Shown in pieces: positions 1-9,166 of a stretch of DNA of 64,000 nucleotides. The stretch spans positions 1 through 64,000 of the forward strand of contig NZ_JAFBED010000005.1 in assembly GCF_016908565.1 (NCBI RefSeq), read 5' to 3'. The translations under genes were made by a program, and so were the position numbers. The DNA is from Sutcliffiella tianshenii (GTDB lineage: Bacteria > Bacillota > Bacilli > Bacillales > Bacillaceae_I). The first letter of the stretch is position 1. Each line of letters begins with the position of its first letter. A model generated the notes under the pieces. That model was given only the letters and a program-made list of their open reading frames with translations, ran no database searches and had not been told where the DNA came from.

Positions 1-93
1 TCAAGATTAAAGCGTAAAAGTCCGGTAGCTTATCGGGCTAGTTTTGAGCAAGCCGCTTAGAAAACAAGTGTCCAATTTTAAGGGTTCAGTACA

Positions 94-165
94 CTTCGCC
101 TGTGGGGTCTCCACTAATCGCCATCTCCCGCAGGAGTCTCCGCCTATTGCTCCAATCAACAGCTA
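94..165. repeat. Dispersed 72-bp repeat, copy 1 (truncated)
   Basis: This stretch matches 38784-38855 with about 6 mismatches in 72 bases and no gaps, by direct comparison. The left half of the longer copy, which forms the other arm of a large imperfect hairpin, is missing here. Both copies lie about 45-50 bases past the stop codon of a minus-strand gene (pepF here, clpB there) in the same orientation. The rest of 1-209 shows nothing recognisable. Confidence 0.8.
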
Positions 166-209
166 ATATACACTAGAGAACAAAAATTTATATTTATTAA
201 TGCCTTTTT

Positions 210-2024
210 TTAAGAAAGAAGCTCTTCCATTTCCTTCAGCTTTTCTTCGAACACTTTGCATGCTTCTTCGATCGGGGTGGATTGTGTCATATCCACTCCT
301 GCCTTTTTCAATACCTCGATTGGATAGTCGGAGCTTCCCGCCTTCAGGAATTCAAGGTAACGGTCGACAGCAGGCTGTCCCTCTTCAAGGATCTGCTTGC
401 TAAGTGCTGTGGCAGCACTATAGCCTGTCGCATATTGATAAACATAATAGTTGTAATAGAAGTGAGGGATTCTTGCCCACTCCAAACCGATTTCCTCATC
501 AATATGGATACTATCGCCAAAGTACTTTTTGTTTAGCTCATAGTAAGTTTCAGTCAATAGATCCGAAGTCAGGGCCTCGCCACTTTGAGCCAGCTCATGG
601 ATTTTGTGTTCGAATTCTGCGAACATGGTTTGACGGAATACGGTGCCACGGAACCCTTCCAAGAAGTGGTTAAGCAGATACAGACGCTTCTTATCATCAT
701 CGATGGTTTTCAACAGATAATCGTTCAGCAATGCCTCATTGCACGTGGATGCCACTTCCGCAACAAAGATGGAATAGTTTCCATAAGGGTACGGCTGTGT
801 TTTTCTTGTATAGTAGCTGTGCACGGAATGACCAAACTCATGGGCAAGGGTGAACAGGTTATTGACATTGTCCTGCCAGTTCATAAGGATATATGGATTG
901 GTTCCATACGTACCGGAAGAATACGCACCAGAACGCTTCCCTTTATTCTCCTGCACATCCACCCATCTGTTTTCAAAGCCTTCTTTAAGGATTTCGGAAT
1001 ACTCTTCCCCAAGCGGAGTAAGTCCTTTAAGGATATACTCCTTCGCTTCATCATATGTCACAGCCATTTTTACATCCTTGATAAGTGGAGTGTAAAGGTC
1101 ATACATATGAAGCTCTTCCACACCAAGCACCTTTTTGCGAAGCTCTACATAACGGTGTAGCAGGTGCAGGTTCTTATTGACTGTATCCACAAGGTTGTCA
1201 TACACCGTTTCAGGGATGTTATTATTGCTCAGCGCGGATTGACGCGCAGAATCATAATTGCGGACCTTCGCTTGGAAGTTGTCCTTTTTGACAGTACCAC
1301 CCAAAGTGCTCGCAAATGTATTCTTGTATTTCCCATAGGTTTCATATACCGCTTTGAAAGCATTTTTTCTTACTTCCTGATCTTCACTTTCGAGGAAGCG
1401 GATATAACGCCCGTGTGTAATCTCCACTTCTTCCCCATTCTCATCCTTAACAGATGGGAACGTCAAATCTGCATTGTTCAGCATGCCAAAAGTATTCGAA
1501 GATGCCGATAGCACCTCGGATGCCTCTGCAAGCAGGACCTCTTCCTTTTCGGATAAAATATGAGGACGCTGACGATTGATTTCGTCCAGGGAATGCTTAT
1601 AAAGGGAAAGCTCTTCCTTTTCTTGAAGGAATTTGGCAATCTCCTCTTCCTTCATTGTCAGGATCTCTGGGACCACAAACGATAAAGCACTTGCGACTTG
1701 TGTGTAAAGATTGGTTGCCCTATCGTTCAAGCCTTGATAAAAGCTGTTTGTTGTATCCTGATCGTAGCGCATATGCGCATATGTATACAGCTTGCCTAGA
1801 CGGCTTGAGATGCTATCCTGATATTGAAGTGCTTCATACAGATTCCCTGCAGATTCCGAAAGTGTTCCTTTAAATTCCTGAATCTTGCCGATCATCCCTT
1901 TTACATCCTGAAATTCCTTTTCCCATGCCTCATCACTTGAAAAAATATCTTCCAATCTCCATGTATCCTCTACAGAGATGTCTTTGCGTTCTTGTAATTT
2001 CTTAACGGCTGTTTGTTCTGCCAT
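210..2024 (-). CDS. pepF: Oligoendopeptidase F (M3B zinc peptidase)
   Basis: This cytoplasmic metallopeptidase cleaves oligopeptides of roughly 7-17 residues. The zinc motif HEFGH lies near residue 394 with the downstream glutamate about 25 residues later (the VAEVASTCNE stretch), as in the M3B family. The 604-residue length is normal and there is no signal peptide. It starts with ATG after a purine-rich site (ggggg before the start). It is the last of the minus-strand genes coiA-pepF, the same order as in B. subtilis, where it is also called yjbG. No clear terminator follows it; the dispersed repeat at 94-165 does. Peptides imported by the nearby Opp and App systems are likely substrates, which is inference. 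Confidence 0.95.
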   Translation of the reverse strand: MAEQTAVKKLQERKDISVEDTWRLEDIFSSDEAWEKEFQDVKGMIGKIQEFKGTLSESAGNLYEALQYQDSISSRLGKLYTYAHMRYDQDTTNSFYQGLNDRATNLYTQVASALSFVVPEILTMKEEEIAKFLQEKEELSLYKHSLDEINRQRPHILSEKEEVLLAEASEVLSASSNTFGMLNNADLTFPSVKDENGEEVEITHGRYIRFLESEDQEVRKNAFKAVYETYGKYKNTFASTLGGTVKKDNFQAKVRNYDSARQSALSNNNIPETVYDNLVDTVNKNLHLLHRYVELRKKVLGVEELHMYDLYTPLIKDVKMAVTYDEAKEYILKGLTPLGEEYSEILKEGFENRWVDVQENKGKRSGAYSSGTYGTNPYILMNWQDNVNNLFTLAHEFGHSVHSYYTRKTQPYPYGNYSIFVAEVASTCNEALLNDYLLKTIDDDKKRLYLLNHFLEGFRGTVFRQTMFAEFEHKIHELAQSGEALTSDLLTETYYELNKKYFGDSIHIDEEIGLEWARIPHFYYNYYVYQYATGYSAATALSKQILEEGQPAVDRYLEFLKAGSSDYPIEVLKKAGVDMTQSTPIEEACKVFEEKLKEMEELLS

Positions 2025-2123
2025 GAATTGGTACCCCCTTGATAAAAATTGAAAATATGCATCTTTTACCTATTCGACGCAAGCTTATTATTCCCTCTTT
2101 TCTTTTCATTAATTGTAGCCTCT

Positions 2124-3290
2124 TCACAATTCCAACTCGATCCTATCGAGAATATCCTTGTCATGGGCTGTTGCTTCCTCCAACGTGCTATATTTTTTTT
2201 CATTTACAGCCTTCCTGAAGACGAGGTCGCTCTCCTTCTCAAGTATGCCAGTGATGCAAAGTTGCTCCAGGTATTCCATTACAGCATCTGTATAATATCC
2301 GAATCTCACTAATGGAAGCTGTTTTACTTTCACATGAGCTTGTTGGATGCGTTGATTAAAACGGGTCATCAGGGATGGAATGTGAATGATGTAATGGATG
2401 GGTGTATGATAGATGGAGTCAAAATATAGCCACGCCTGCCACTGTTGGACGGGTGTCTGAAACCAAAAGGAGGATTTAACGGGTATTCCGATGACTGCAG
2501 GACATAATGAGAGCGGGATTTGAACCTTTGAGTAGCAATAATTGCGCAGCATCTGATTTGCTGGGTAGAGGCAGTGGGTGTATCTCCATCTTTTTTTGGA
2601 ATGGAGCCATTTTGTCTTCCAATAAGATGGCGGCTGTTTTTTTATAAAGGATGGTTGAAGCTGCCACTCTTTGCTGGTTTTAGAGAATATATATGAATCG
2701 AGGCTGTTTGAACCAAATAGTGGATAGAGATAATGAAAAACCGAATATCGCGGACAAAAACTTAAAATGTATGGGGACGCGCCTTCTTTATGATTTTGTA
2801 GAAAAGACCATTGAAACGCGGATAGTTTCATATAGGATTGGATGTTTCCAAGCTTCTCTTTGCCGATGAGCCAGACGGGTATGATGGATTCTGATTGATA
2901 TGATGAGGATCTCTGTTCGATGACGGAGGGCTGGATGGAAGAGCATTGAAATTCAAATGCAAAGTCCTGCTCTGTTCTTAAAAATACATCCGCTCTTTGG
3001 CTGGTCTTTGGGATATAGTATTCCAATTCGGGAGAGCCATTTATTTTCAATGCCTCATGGAGCTTTGATTTTCCCTCTAGATGATAGGAGGTTTCCGCTT
3101 CACTTGAAGCCCGGCATTCTGTATCAAGATGTGCGAAATGCATTCTCCGTATATTCCCGCTTTTCAATTTCACCTCCGAACCGCAAGCAGGGCAATTATA
3201 CTTGTACCTCCTTATTTTCTCCTGTAGTGACGTGTCATTGCAATCATGCAAGGTTATTAGGATACCATCTTCTCTTTTTGCTACAAACAT
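2124..3290 (-). CDS. coiA: Competence protein CoiA
   Basis: CoiA helps process incoming single-stranded DNA during natural transformation, probably as a nuclease-like recombination helper. The frame stays open upstream to 3476, but I choose the ATG at 3290: it gives the family N-terminus MFVAKREDG, is preceded by an AAGGAG site, and leaves 388 residues, near the usual length. A Cys-x2-Cys pair (CPACGSE) sits near residue 36, and a nuclease-like stretch follows (ADVFLRTEQDFAFEFQ near residue 110-130). A ComK-type box lies about 70 bases upstream, which fits the known ComK control of coiA. pepF follows on the same strand. Confidence 0.9.
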   Translation of the reverse strand: MFVAKREDGILITLHDCNDTSLQEKIRRYKYNCPACGSEVKLKSGNIRRMHFAHLDTECRASSEAETSYHLEGKSKLHEALKINGSPELEYYIPKTSQRADVFLRTEQDFAFEFQCSSIQPSVIEQRSSSYQSESIIPVWLIGKEKLGNIQSYMKLSAFQWSFLQNHKEGASPYILSFCPRYSVFHYLYPLFGSNSLDSYIFSKTSKEWQLQPSFIKKQPPSYWKTKWLHSKKRWRYTHCLYPANQMLRNYCYSKVQIPLSLCPAVIGIPVKSSFWFQTPVQQWQAWLYFDSIYHTPIHYIIHIPSLMTRFNQRIQQAHVKVKQLPLVRFGYYTDAVMEYLEQLCITGILEKESDLVFRKAVNEKKYSTLEEATAHDKDILDRIELEL

Positions 3291-3359
3291 TGTCTCACTC
3301 CTTTTTAAATGTTCTCTCCCTATATTCTGCATCACTCGACAATATCCTCTCGCATTTTG

Positions 3360-3402
3360 AAAATCGTATTTTTGATTAAATGTGCCATTGAAATAGATTT
3401 TT
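3360..3402 (-). promoter_or_regulatory. Probable ComK box (K-box) of coiA
   Basis: ComK binds pairs of AAAA-N5-TTTT boxes. A perfect box, AAAATCGTATTTT, lies at 3360-3372. A second, GAAATAGATTTTT, with one mismatch lies at 3390-3402, leaving 17 bases between; known K-boxes have gaps near 8, 18 or 31. The pair is 70-112 bases upstream of the coiA start chosen here. Confidence 0.65.
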
Positions 3403-3447
3403 AGTGAGGTTCTGTAGAGATGTTTGAGAATGCTGTATTTTAAGTGC

Positions 3448-3620
3448 ATGATGGACCTTTTGCCTAACCTTCTCACGGAAAAGGGCTTTCATTCCGATTA
3501 TGATGAACCTTTTGACTGCCCTTCACATGGAAAAGGGCTTTCATATCGCTTATGATGGACCTTTTGCCTAACCTTCTAACGGAAAAGGGCTTTCATTCCG
3601 CTTATGATGGACCTTTTGCT
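3448..3620. repeat. 52-bp tandem repeat array (3.3 copies)
   Basis: Units start at 3448, 3500, 3552 and 3604 (partial), each with atgatgRacctttt. The period is exactly 52. Each unit carries CCTTTT and AAAAGG arms that can pair, either within a unit or across a unit boundary. The array lies between the cls terminator and the coiA control region and encodes nothing convincing. Confidence 0.85.
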
Positions 3621-3685
3621 GAACAACCCCAACCATCAAGAAGAAAGTCCTTCAACGGGGTCGGCAATCCCACCCACCCATACAA

Positions 3686-3728
3686 CAAAAAAACTGCCCA
3701 AAAGTGAAATGAAGTCACTTTCAGACAG
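3686..3728 (-). terminator. Terminator of cls
   Basis: On the minus strand an imperfect stem (TGAAAGTGA with TCACTTTtgGGCAG around the loop) ends in a run of seven T. It starts 11 bases past the cls stop codon. Confidence 0.75.
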
Positions 3729-3739
3729 CACACATGAAA

Positions 3740-5251
3740 TTAAAGTAGTGGCGAAGCGAGCCTAGCCAAGGACTCCGCAAGCTTTTGGTAAAAAGGACGG
3801 TTGGCAAACACGCCTTTGACGATTGGATTGCTCTCTAGAAGATCTTTTTCAAAATCCTCCACCAACGATAATACACTTTCTGTATTATATAGAAACGCAT
3901 TGACTTCAAAATTCAGATGGAAGCTTCGCATGTCCATATTCGCAGTTCCAATCGAGGCGATTTCATCGTCCACTATCACTACTTTGCTATGCAGGAAGCC
4001 TTTTTCATATTCATAGATCTGTACCCCCGCCTCCATCATCTCTGGAAAATAGGAGTGGGAAGCATAGTAGACAATTCTTTTATCCGGGCGTTTAGGAACC
4101 AACAGTCGGACATCCAAGCCGCTTAATGCAGCGACTTTCAACGCGGTGAAGATATCATCATCCGGTACAAAATAAGGGGAGGCGATCCAGATTGATTTCT
4201 GAGCAGAAGTAATCATGGAAAAGTACAAGCTTTTTATCACTTCCCACTCCTGATCCGGTCCACCGGCTATCATCTGGACTCCTCCATGTTTCCTCTCCGT
4301 CAGGGTAGGTGTCAGGTAACTCGGTGTCAGCAGTGACTGATCGGTTGCATAGTACCAGTCCTGCAGGAATATCAACTGAAGGGTCCGGACCGCCTCACCC
4401 TTTACAAAAAGATGGGTATCGCGCCAATAGCCGAAGTATTCATCCCTTCCGAGATATTCATCCCCGATATTAAGGCCACCGACGAAACCTACTTCTCCAT
4501 CTACAACAATTATTTTGCGATGGTTTCTGAAATTAACTTTATTGTTGAAAACTGGAAATGCAACCGGAGAAAAAGAAACGATTTCCACACCTGCATCTCG
4601 CAATTCTTTTAAATAAGCTTTGCCAAGCCCAAGACTGCCGACAGCATCAAAAAGGAAACGTACATATACGCCTGATTTCGCTTTTTCTATCAATAACTGT
4701 TTGATTTGATTGCCAATTTCATCATTTTTCACGATGTAATATTCGAGGTGGATATGGTGCTTGGCCTTATTGATTTCTTCCAGGATCTTAGAGAAGGTCC
4801 TATCGCCATCTGTCAGCACTTCGGTATCCGTCTGAAAGGAAATGGGACTTCTTCCGATATTTTGGGACAGGCGGAAAATGCTACTCTTGCTCTCCCCAAG
4901 CATTGCGATGTCTTCTTTCGTATAGATTCTTTCCCCTTCAATTTCCCTTATCGCTTCTTTATCCAATAGTGCCTTTCTTTGAAACAGCCTCCGCTTTCGT
5001 ACATTACGCCCGAACAGGAGGTAAAAGAAAAACCCCAAAACGGGAAAACTGCCCAGTACAACAAGCCATGTCAGGGTTCTAGTCGGGTGCCGGTTCTCCA
5101 ATGAAATCAAAAATCCAATAAAGACGACGCTGATAGTAAAAAGTATAGATATCGAACCTAGCAGCCATCCCTCCCATATTCCCTGGGTGGCAAATAGGAC
5201 TGCCCCTATCGCCAATACAAAAACCGAAACCCTAACCGTATTCTTCAACAA
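3740..5251 (-). CDS. cls: Cardiolipin synthase (phospholipase D family)
   Basis: It condenses two phosphatidylglycerol molecules into cardiolipin and glycerol at the membrane. Two hydrophobic segments near residues 5-50 anchor the N-terminus. Two HKD motifs follow: HRKIIVVDGEVGFVGG near residue 242 and HSKVVIVDDEIASIGTANMD near residue 422, both complete. The 503-residue length is typical. It lies between mecA and coiA, an arrangement not found in B. subtilis, and is followed by its own terminator. A terminator also separates it from mecA, so it probably has its own promoter or depends on read-through. Confidence 0.95.
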   Translation of the reverse strand: MLKNTVRVSVFVLAIGAVLFATQGIWEGWLLGSISILFTISVVFIGFLISLENRHPTRTLTWLVVLGSFPVLGFFFYLLFGRNVRKRRLFQRKALLDKEAIREIEGERIYTKEDIAMLGESKSSIFRLSQNIGRSPISFQTDTEVLTDGDRTFSKILEEINKAKHHIHLEYYIVKNDEIGNQIKQLLIEKAKSGVYVRFLFDAVGSLGLGKAYLKELRDAGVEIVSFSPVAFPVFNNKVNFRNHRKIIVVDGEVGFVGGLNIGDEYLGRDEYFGYWRDTHLFVKGEAVRTLQLIFLQDWYYATDQSLLTPSYLTPTLTERKHGGVQMIAGGPDQEWEVIKSLYFSMITSAQKSIWIASPYFVPDDDIFTALKVAALSGLDVRLLVPKRPDKRIVYYASHSYFPEMMEAGVQIYEYEKGFLHSKVVIVDDEIASIGTANMDMRSFHLNFEVNAFLYNTESVLSLVEDFEKDLLESNPIVKGVFANRPFYQKLAESLARLASPLL

Positions 5252-5283
5252 ACTTCATCTCCCTAAGTACATCTATCTGTGTG

Positions 5284-5324
5284 GAAAAAAAACCGATTTC
5301 AACAAAGTGAAATCGGTCTTTTTA
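5284..5324 (-). terminator. Terminator of mecA
   Basis: A 10-bp stem, ACCGATTTCA paired with TGAAATCGGT around acaaag, is flanked by T runs on both strands. It overlaps the mecA stop codon and insulates cls. Confidence 0.85.
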
Positions 5325-6011
5325 TTTAAGTGGAAAATGCATGGTCATATCCTTCATTGCAGTGGCTTTCACAACTTCGGAACCATACTCTTGGAGACGG
5401 TGGATGCTCATTGCCGATTCATCCCCATACTCAAGGAGAACACTCAGAACGTTATCTATTTCCTCATCCGTATAATGCTCACTGGAAAAATCAACATATA
5501 GATAATAGCTTCCTTCAAAGAAATATAGGCTGTTATCTAAATTCTCCAGGTGCTGTAAGCGATGACTGACAGAAATTATATATTCGAGATCCCTGAAACG
5601 GATCATGAACTGCAATAGATCTGTTTCTTCTTCTAACTTATCATCTTTATTATCCACTTTGGGATTGGAGTTGAAATGCTGATCAATCAATGCTTCAATT
5701 CGCTCATCCACAGGAATATCTATCTTTTTGTCTTCTGATACGGGAACTTCGAAATTTTTGCCGTCCTTGGAAAGCTGAGCTCTTGTGACAACAACCTCCA
5801 AGCCTTTATCAAGGGCCTGTACCTGGATCCATAAAGGACCTTCCACCATAAAATCCTCTTCATCGTGTGCTTCGTCCATCATTTCCCAAAAAAGCTCTTC
5901 GCTTCTTTCGCGATTGTACCAGATTTCTTCGCGGTCAAAGCCTCTTTCCTCTATATCACCATATGAAATATAAAACTTTACCGTATGATCATTAATTCGT
6001 TCGATTTCCAT
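5322..6011 (-). CDS. mecA: Adaptor protein MecA
   Basis: MecA links substrates such as ComK to the ClpC-ClpP protease and so represses competence; it also loads ClpC. The N-terminus MEIERINDHTVKFYISYGD is the substrate-binding domain signature. An acidic linker (residues about 115-130, PKVDNKDDKLEEE) separates it from the C-terminal ClpC-binding domain. The 229-residue length is close to the family norm. It starts with ATG after a clear GGGAG site. It is transcribed away from the TerC gene and towards cls, coiA and pepF. Confidence 0.96.
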   Translation of the reverse strand: MEIERINDHTVKFYISYGDIEERGFDREEIWYNRERSEELFWEMMDEAHDEEDFMVEGPLWIQVQALDKGLEVVVTRAQLSKDGKNFEVPVSEDKKIDIPVDERIEALIDQHFNSNPKVDNKDDKLEEETDLLQFMIRFRDLEYIISVSHRLQHLENLDNSLYFFEGSYYLYVDFSSEHYTDEEIDNVLSVLLEYGDESAMSIHRLQEYGSEVVKATAMKDMTMHFPLK

Positions 6012-6425
6012 CCAACAACACTCCCTTCTTATTAGGTAAATGATCAGCGCTCATCATTACACGAACCTCATAACCCTTGTACAAGCATGAGATAAGCTAT
6101 CCTCTATACTGTCCGCTTCTCATTTTCCTCCGTCTTTCCTTGGAAGGGACCCTCCTCGAAACTTTTTAGCCTTTGTTACAATTTATCCATTTCACACAGC
6201 CCGTAAACCTATATCCTATGCAAAGATGGAATACCTTGTACTCTTATTTTATGATAAAAAAAGGAAGAATGGAAATAAAAAAGCTCATTTTTTTAAAAAT
6301 CGTTCATATGCCCATTTTATGCTTCACGCACCTTCAAACCCTCTGAATCACTATCAAAATTAAGACATAAATCCAAGATACGCCAACTATATTTATAAAG
6401 GAATGGGACAAGGAGGGGCGATAGT
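6012..6425. other. 414-bp intergenic region between divergent mecA and yjbE
   Basis: It must hold the promoters of both flanking genes. I see no coding frame, no terminator and no match to the yybP-ykoY manganese riboswitch core that precedes some TerC genes. A strong ribosome site (aaggagggg) lies just before the GTG start of yjbE. Confidence 0.5.
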
Positions 6426-7085
6426 GTGGATTTGGAGCTTATTACTTCCATATTGATTATCATCGGCATTGACATAGTACTTGGAGGAGACAACGCAATC
6501 ATCATTGCACTGGCCTGCAGAAATCTTCCAGAGCAGTACAGGAATAAGGCAATTGTCACCGGGACGTTATTGGCAATAATTTTTCGGATACTTATCACCA
6601 TTGGTGCAGTGTACTTGCTTGCCATCCCATTTTTGCAATTTGTAGGCGGTGTCCTATTGGTCTACATAGCCATTAATCTTCTAAAAAAACAAGATGAGTC
6701 AAAGGTGATTAAAGGAAGCACATCAGTTGGGGTCGCAATCAGAACCATCGTCATGGCAGATATCGTCATGGGCATTGATAATGTCATGGCAGTTGCCGGC
6801 GCCGCACACGGTCAGTTTCTACTCGTGGTCATCGGTTTGATCGTATCCGTCCCGATAATTATATGGGGGAGTAAAATTATATTAAAGGTAATGGATAAAT
6901 ATCCTATAATTATCTATTTTGGTGCAAGCATACTCAGTTTTACCGCCGGAAAAATGATGATGGATGAACCGGTAATGCAAGCATTGGTAGATCAGGAAAG
7001 CTGGAGGACCTTATTTCCGTTTTTATTGACAGTAAGTGTCCTTGCAGTGTCAGGCATCCAAAAGACAATCGGCCGGAAAAGCTAA
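6426..7085 (+). CDS. yjbE: TerC family membrane protein YjbE
   Basis: This is an integral membrane protein of the TerC family (219 residues, about 7 hydrophobic segments). The two family signatures are present: GIDIVLGGDNAIIIAL near residues 14-29 and the repeat VMADIVMGIDNVMAVAGAAHG near residue 103-123, each with the conserved aspartates. Family members in Bacillus are implicated in metal, chiefly manganese, export and metalation of secreted enzymes; the substrate of this one is not shown here. GTG start with a strong aaggagggg site. It lies between divergent mecA and convergent spx, as in B. subtilis. Confidence 0.9.
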   Translation: MDLELITSILIIIGIDIVLGGDNAIIIALACRNLPEQYRNKAIVTGTLLAIIFRILITIGAVYLLAIPFLQFVGGVLLVYIAINLLKKQDESKVIKGSTSVGVAIRTIVMADIVMGIDNVMAVAGAAHGQFLLVVIGLIVSVPIIIWGSKIILKVMDKYPIIIYFGASILSFTAGKMMMDEPVMQALVDQESWRTLFPFLLTVSVLAVSGIQKTIGRKS

Positions 7086-7124
7086 AAAAAACTTCTACAT
7101 TTGAAAATGTAGAAGCTTTTTTTA
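7084..7124 (+). terminator. Bidirectional terminator, yjbE / spx
   Basis: The stem ACTTCTACATTT with AATGTAGAAG has a GAA loop, an A run before and a T7 run after, between two convergent genes. Confidence 0.9.
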
Positions 7125-7132
7125 TTATTCTA

Positions 7133-7531
7133 TTAACCGTTCACGAGACGCTGAGCTTCACGCAACTGGAACGTCCTAACCTTCCTTGGAAGGAATCGAC
7201 GAATTTCATCTTCGTTGTATCCTACCTGCAATCGCTTTTCGTCAATGATTATCGGTCGTCTTAAGAGACCTGGATGTTCCTTTATGACAGAATATAATTC
7301 TTGGAGAGGCATAGCCTCCACATTGATATTCAGCTTTTGAAAGATTTTTGATCTAGTAGAAATGATTTCATCTGTTCCATCCTCCGTCATGCGAAGGATT
7401 TCCTTTATCTCATCAATGGATAGAGACTCAGAGAAAATATTTCTTTCTGTATATGGAATGTTATGCTCTTCTAACCAATTTTTCGCTTTTCGGCAAGACG
7501 TACAACTTGGAGATGTATATAAGGTTACCAT
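7133..7531 (-). CDS. spx: Transcriptional regulator Spx
   Basis: Spx binds the RNA polymerase alpha subunit and redirects transcription to thiol-stress genes; it is also degraded by ClpXP and blocks ComA-type activation. The redox switch CxxC is visible as C10-T-S-C13. The conserved RRPI segment is near residue 92, and the total of 132 residues matches the family (ArsC fold). ATG start with a gagaggg-type site. In B. subtilis spx lies directly downstream of yjbC; here an efflux unit has come between, so spx probably relies on its own promoters in 7532-7948. Confidence 0.95.
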   Translation of the reverse strand: MVTLYTSPSCTSCRKAKNWLEEHNIPYTERNIFSESLSIDEIKEILRMTEDGTDEIISTRSKIFQKLNINVEAMPLQELYSVIKEHPGLLRRPIIIDEKRLQVGYNEDEIRRFLPRKVRTFQLREAQRLVNG

Positions 7532-7790
7532 GAACTTTCCCTCTCCTTTTATTCTTAATTTATTCGAAAAAGAACATGCTGTAGGATTCTAATTGTGAAT
7601 CACTCTCAATTTGAAATTACTATAAAAAAGGAATTTCTATTAAGTATTATACACGATTTTCGTGTAAAAAGGTACAGTATTTTAAAAGTTAGACAAGTTG
7701 TCACAACATGTTCGCTTTTTCGTAATCTTACTTTTTTAAACTTCTTGTACAAGTTTTCTCCTTATATATGACGGATAAGGTTGGTGAAAA

Positions 7791-7817
7791 GTTTCAATTA
7801 ATTGAAACTAATTCTCA
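7791..7817. promoter_or_regulatory. 18-bp perfect palindrome overlapping a Fur-like box
   Basis: GTTTCAATTAATTGAAAC (7791-7808) is a perfect palindrome. TGAAACTAATTCTCA (7803-7817) matches the Fur/Zur/PerR-type 7-1-7 box TGATAATNATTATCA at 11 of 14 positions. Both lie in the 417-bp divergent region between spx and the efflux adaptor gene, about 130-160 bases before the adaptor start. The regulator is unknown. A second palindrome, CTTGTACAAG, lies at 7744-7753. Confidence 0.45.
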
Positions 7818-7948
7818 ATATTTTTTCCCCGTTCACATTTTGTTAACAAATGTGTTCTTTCCTTTACCCTCTGATAGTTAAGATTTGTAAGGGTTTCTAA
7901 TACATGTTAGTTTTATAATTAGACATGATAAGTATGAGGTGAAAGACA

Positions 7949-9166
7949 TTGAGAAAAACATGGTTGTTTCCTGCAATTTTTTTGCTCGCATTCTCGACAG
8001 CCTGCAGCCAAAAAGAGATTACAAGTCAAAATACGGAATCCAATAAAGTTCCGGTGTCGGTCGCAGAAGTCACTGAAAAGAACATTAGCAACACCATTGA
8101 ATTAGTTGGAATGGCAGTACCTGAAACCCAAGTACCGCTCCTCACTACCTCCCCCCTAACAGTTGAACAGGTTCATGTGAAAATTGGTGATATAGTCAAA
8201 AAGGGCGATTTAATTGTTTCATTGGATCCAACAGCTGCGAATGAGCAGGTCACCCAGGCTCAAAATGCTGTGTCCGAATTGGAAAATGCCCTCTCTAAAA
8301 TGAAAGAATTGCAACAGGCTACAGAAAGTCAAGCCTCTTTAACTGATATACCCAAGTTACAGGCAGAGTTAAACCAATCTTTAGAAAAATCCCAAGCTCT
8401 TTTGGATGGAGTCGAAACGGGGGCTGTCACTTCCCTGGATTTGCTTCAAAGTACGATGGAAGTGATGCTAAAGCAAGCACAACTTGCAACCGCAGCAAGC
8501 CAGATGCAGCAAATGCCATCCTTTAATACAGTAGAAATAGAAGCACAATTAACACAAGCCCGACAAGGCTTGAAACAGGCCCAACAGCTTGCAGAAGCAG
8601 CAAGTATCACAAGTCCGATAGACGGCATCGTTTCCGAGCTTAATGTAGTGGAAGACGGGATTGCCGCTCCGAATGTACCGATCGGGACCATAATCCAGCA
8701 GGAGAATATTTCGGCGACTTTTCAGGTGAATAGTTACCAGGTTTCGAAATTGAAGGCTGGCCAGACTTCCACCATCTCTTTTGAAGGTTTGTCGGATACT
8801 TATGAATCCGCAATCGAAACTGTTTCTCCGACAGTCAATCAACAGACCAATATGTTTTCTGTCATTATCCCCGTCAGCAACACAGAGCAGTTCATTAAAG
8901 GTGGAATGCGTGCCACCGCATATGTGGCGGTTGATAATCTTGATGCTCAAATCGTCGTCCCGAATGATGCAATACTCTATGAAGAATCCAACTCCTATGT
9001 TTTTTTGATTGAAGACGGAAAAGCATTGCGCCGAGATGTTACAACCGGTTTTCGTGATGGGGAACTGATTCAGATTGTCGAAGGCTTGACAAAAGGTCAA
9101 AAAGTCGCCGTTGGCGGAAAAGAACGGTTAAAAGACGGCACAGACATTACAGAACAAAGTGAGTGA
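7949..9166 (+). CDS. RND efflux periplasmic-adaptor-type subunit (HlyD/MFP), lipoprotein
   Basis: The protein is the membrane fusion partner of the RND pump that follows. An N-terminal lipoprotein-like signal ends at STAC near residue 19. It continues with a biotinyl-lipoyl-like strand pair (VKIGDIVKKGDLIVSLDP), a long alanine/glutamine-rich coiled coil (residues about 90-205), the return lipoyl half (ITSPIDGIVSEL) and beta-barrel domains. It has 405 residues. The TTG start at 7949 is supported by gaggtg eight bases upstream. Its stop overlaps the pump gene start by four bases (GTGA), so the two are translationally coupled. The substrate cannot be told from the sequence. Confidence 0.88.
   Translation: MRKTWLFPAIFLLAFSTACSQKEITSQNTESNKVPVSVAEVTEKNISNTIELVGMAVPETQVPLLTTSPLTVEQVHVKIGDIVKKGDLIVSLDPTAANEQVTQAQNAVSELENALSKMKELQQATESQASLTDIPKLQAELNQSLEKSQALLDGVETGAVTSLDLLQSTMEVMLKQAQLATAASQMQQMPSFNTVEIEAQLTQARQGLKQAQQLAEAASITSPIDGIVSELNVVEDGIAAPNVPIGTIIQQENISATFQVNSYQVSKLKAGQTSTISFEGLSDTYESAIETVSPTVNQQTNMFSVIIPVSNTEQFIKGGMRATAYVAVDNLDAQIVVPNDAILYEESNSYVFLIEDGKALRRDVTTGFRDGELIQIVEGLTKGQKVAVGGKERLKDGTDITEQSE

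Noticed and set aside
3291-3476. N-terminal extension of CoiA
   Set aside because: It overlaps the ComK box, has no ribosome site and does not resemble CoiA.
6012-6425. yybP-ykoY manganese riboswitch before the TerC-family gene
   Set aside because: The conserved core sequence of that riboswitch could not be found.
7700-7725. LexA box between spx and the efflux unit
   Set aside because: CGAACATGTTGTG on the minus strand has the wrong second half and spacing for CGAAC-N4-GTTCG.
8549-9100. 183-codon minus-strand frame inside the efflux adaptor gene
   Set aside because: It is antisense to a clear gene, has cysteine-rich low-quality sequence and no ribosome site.
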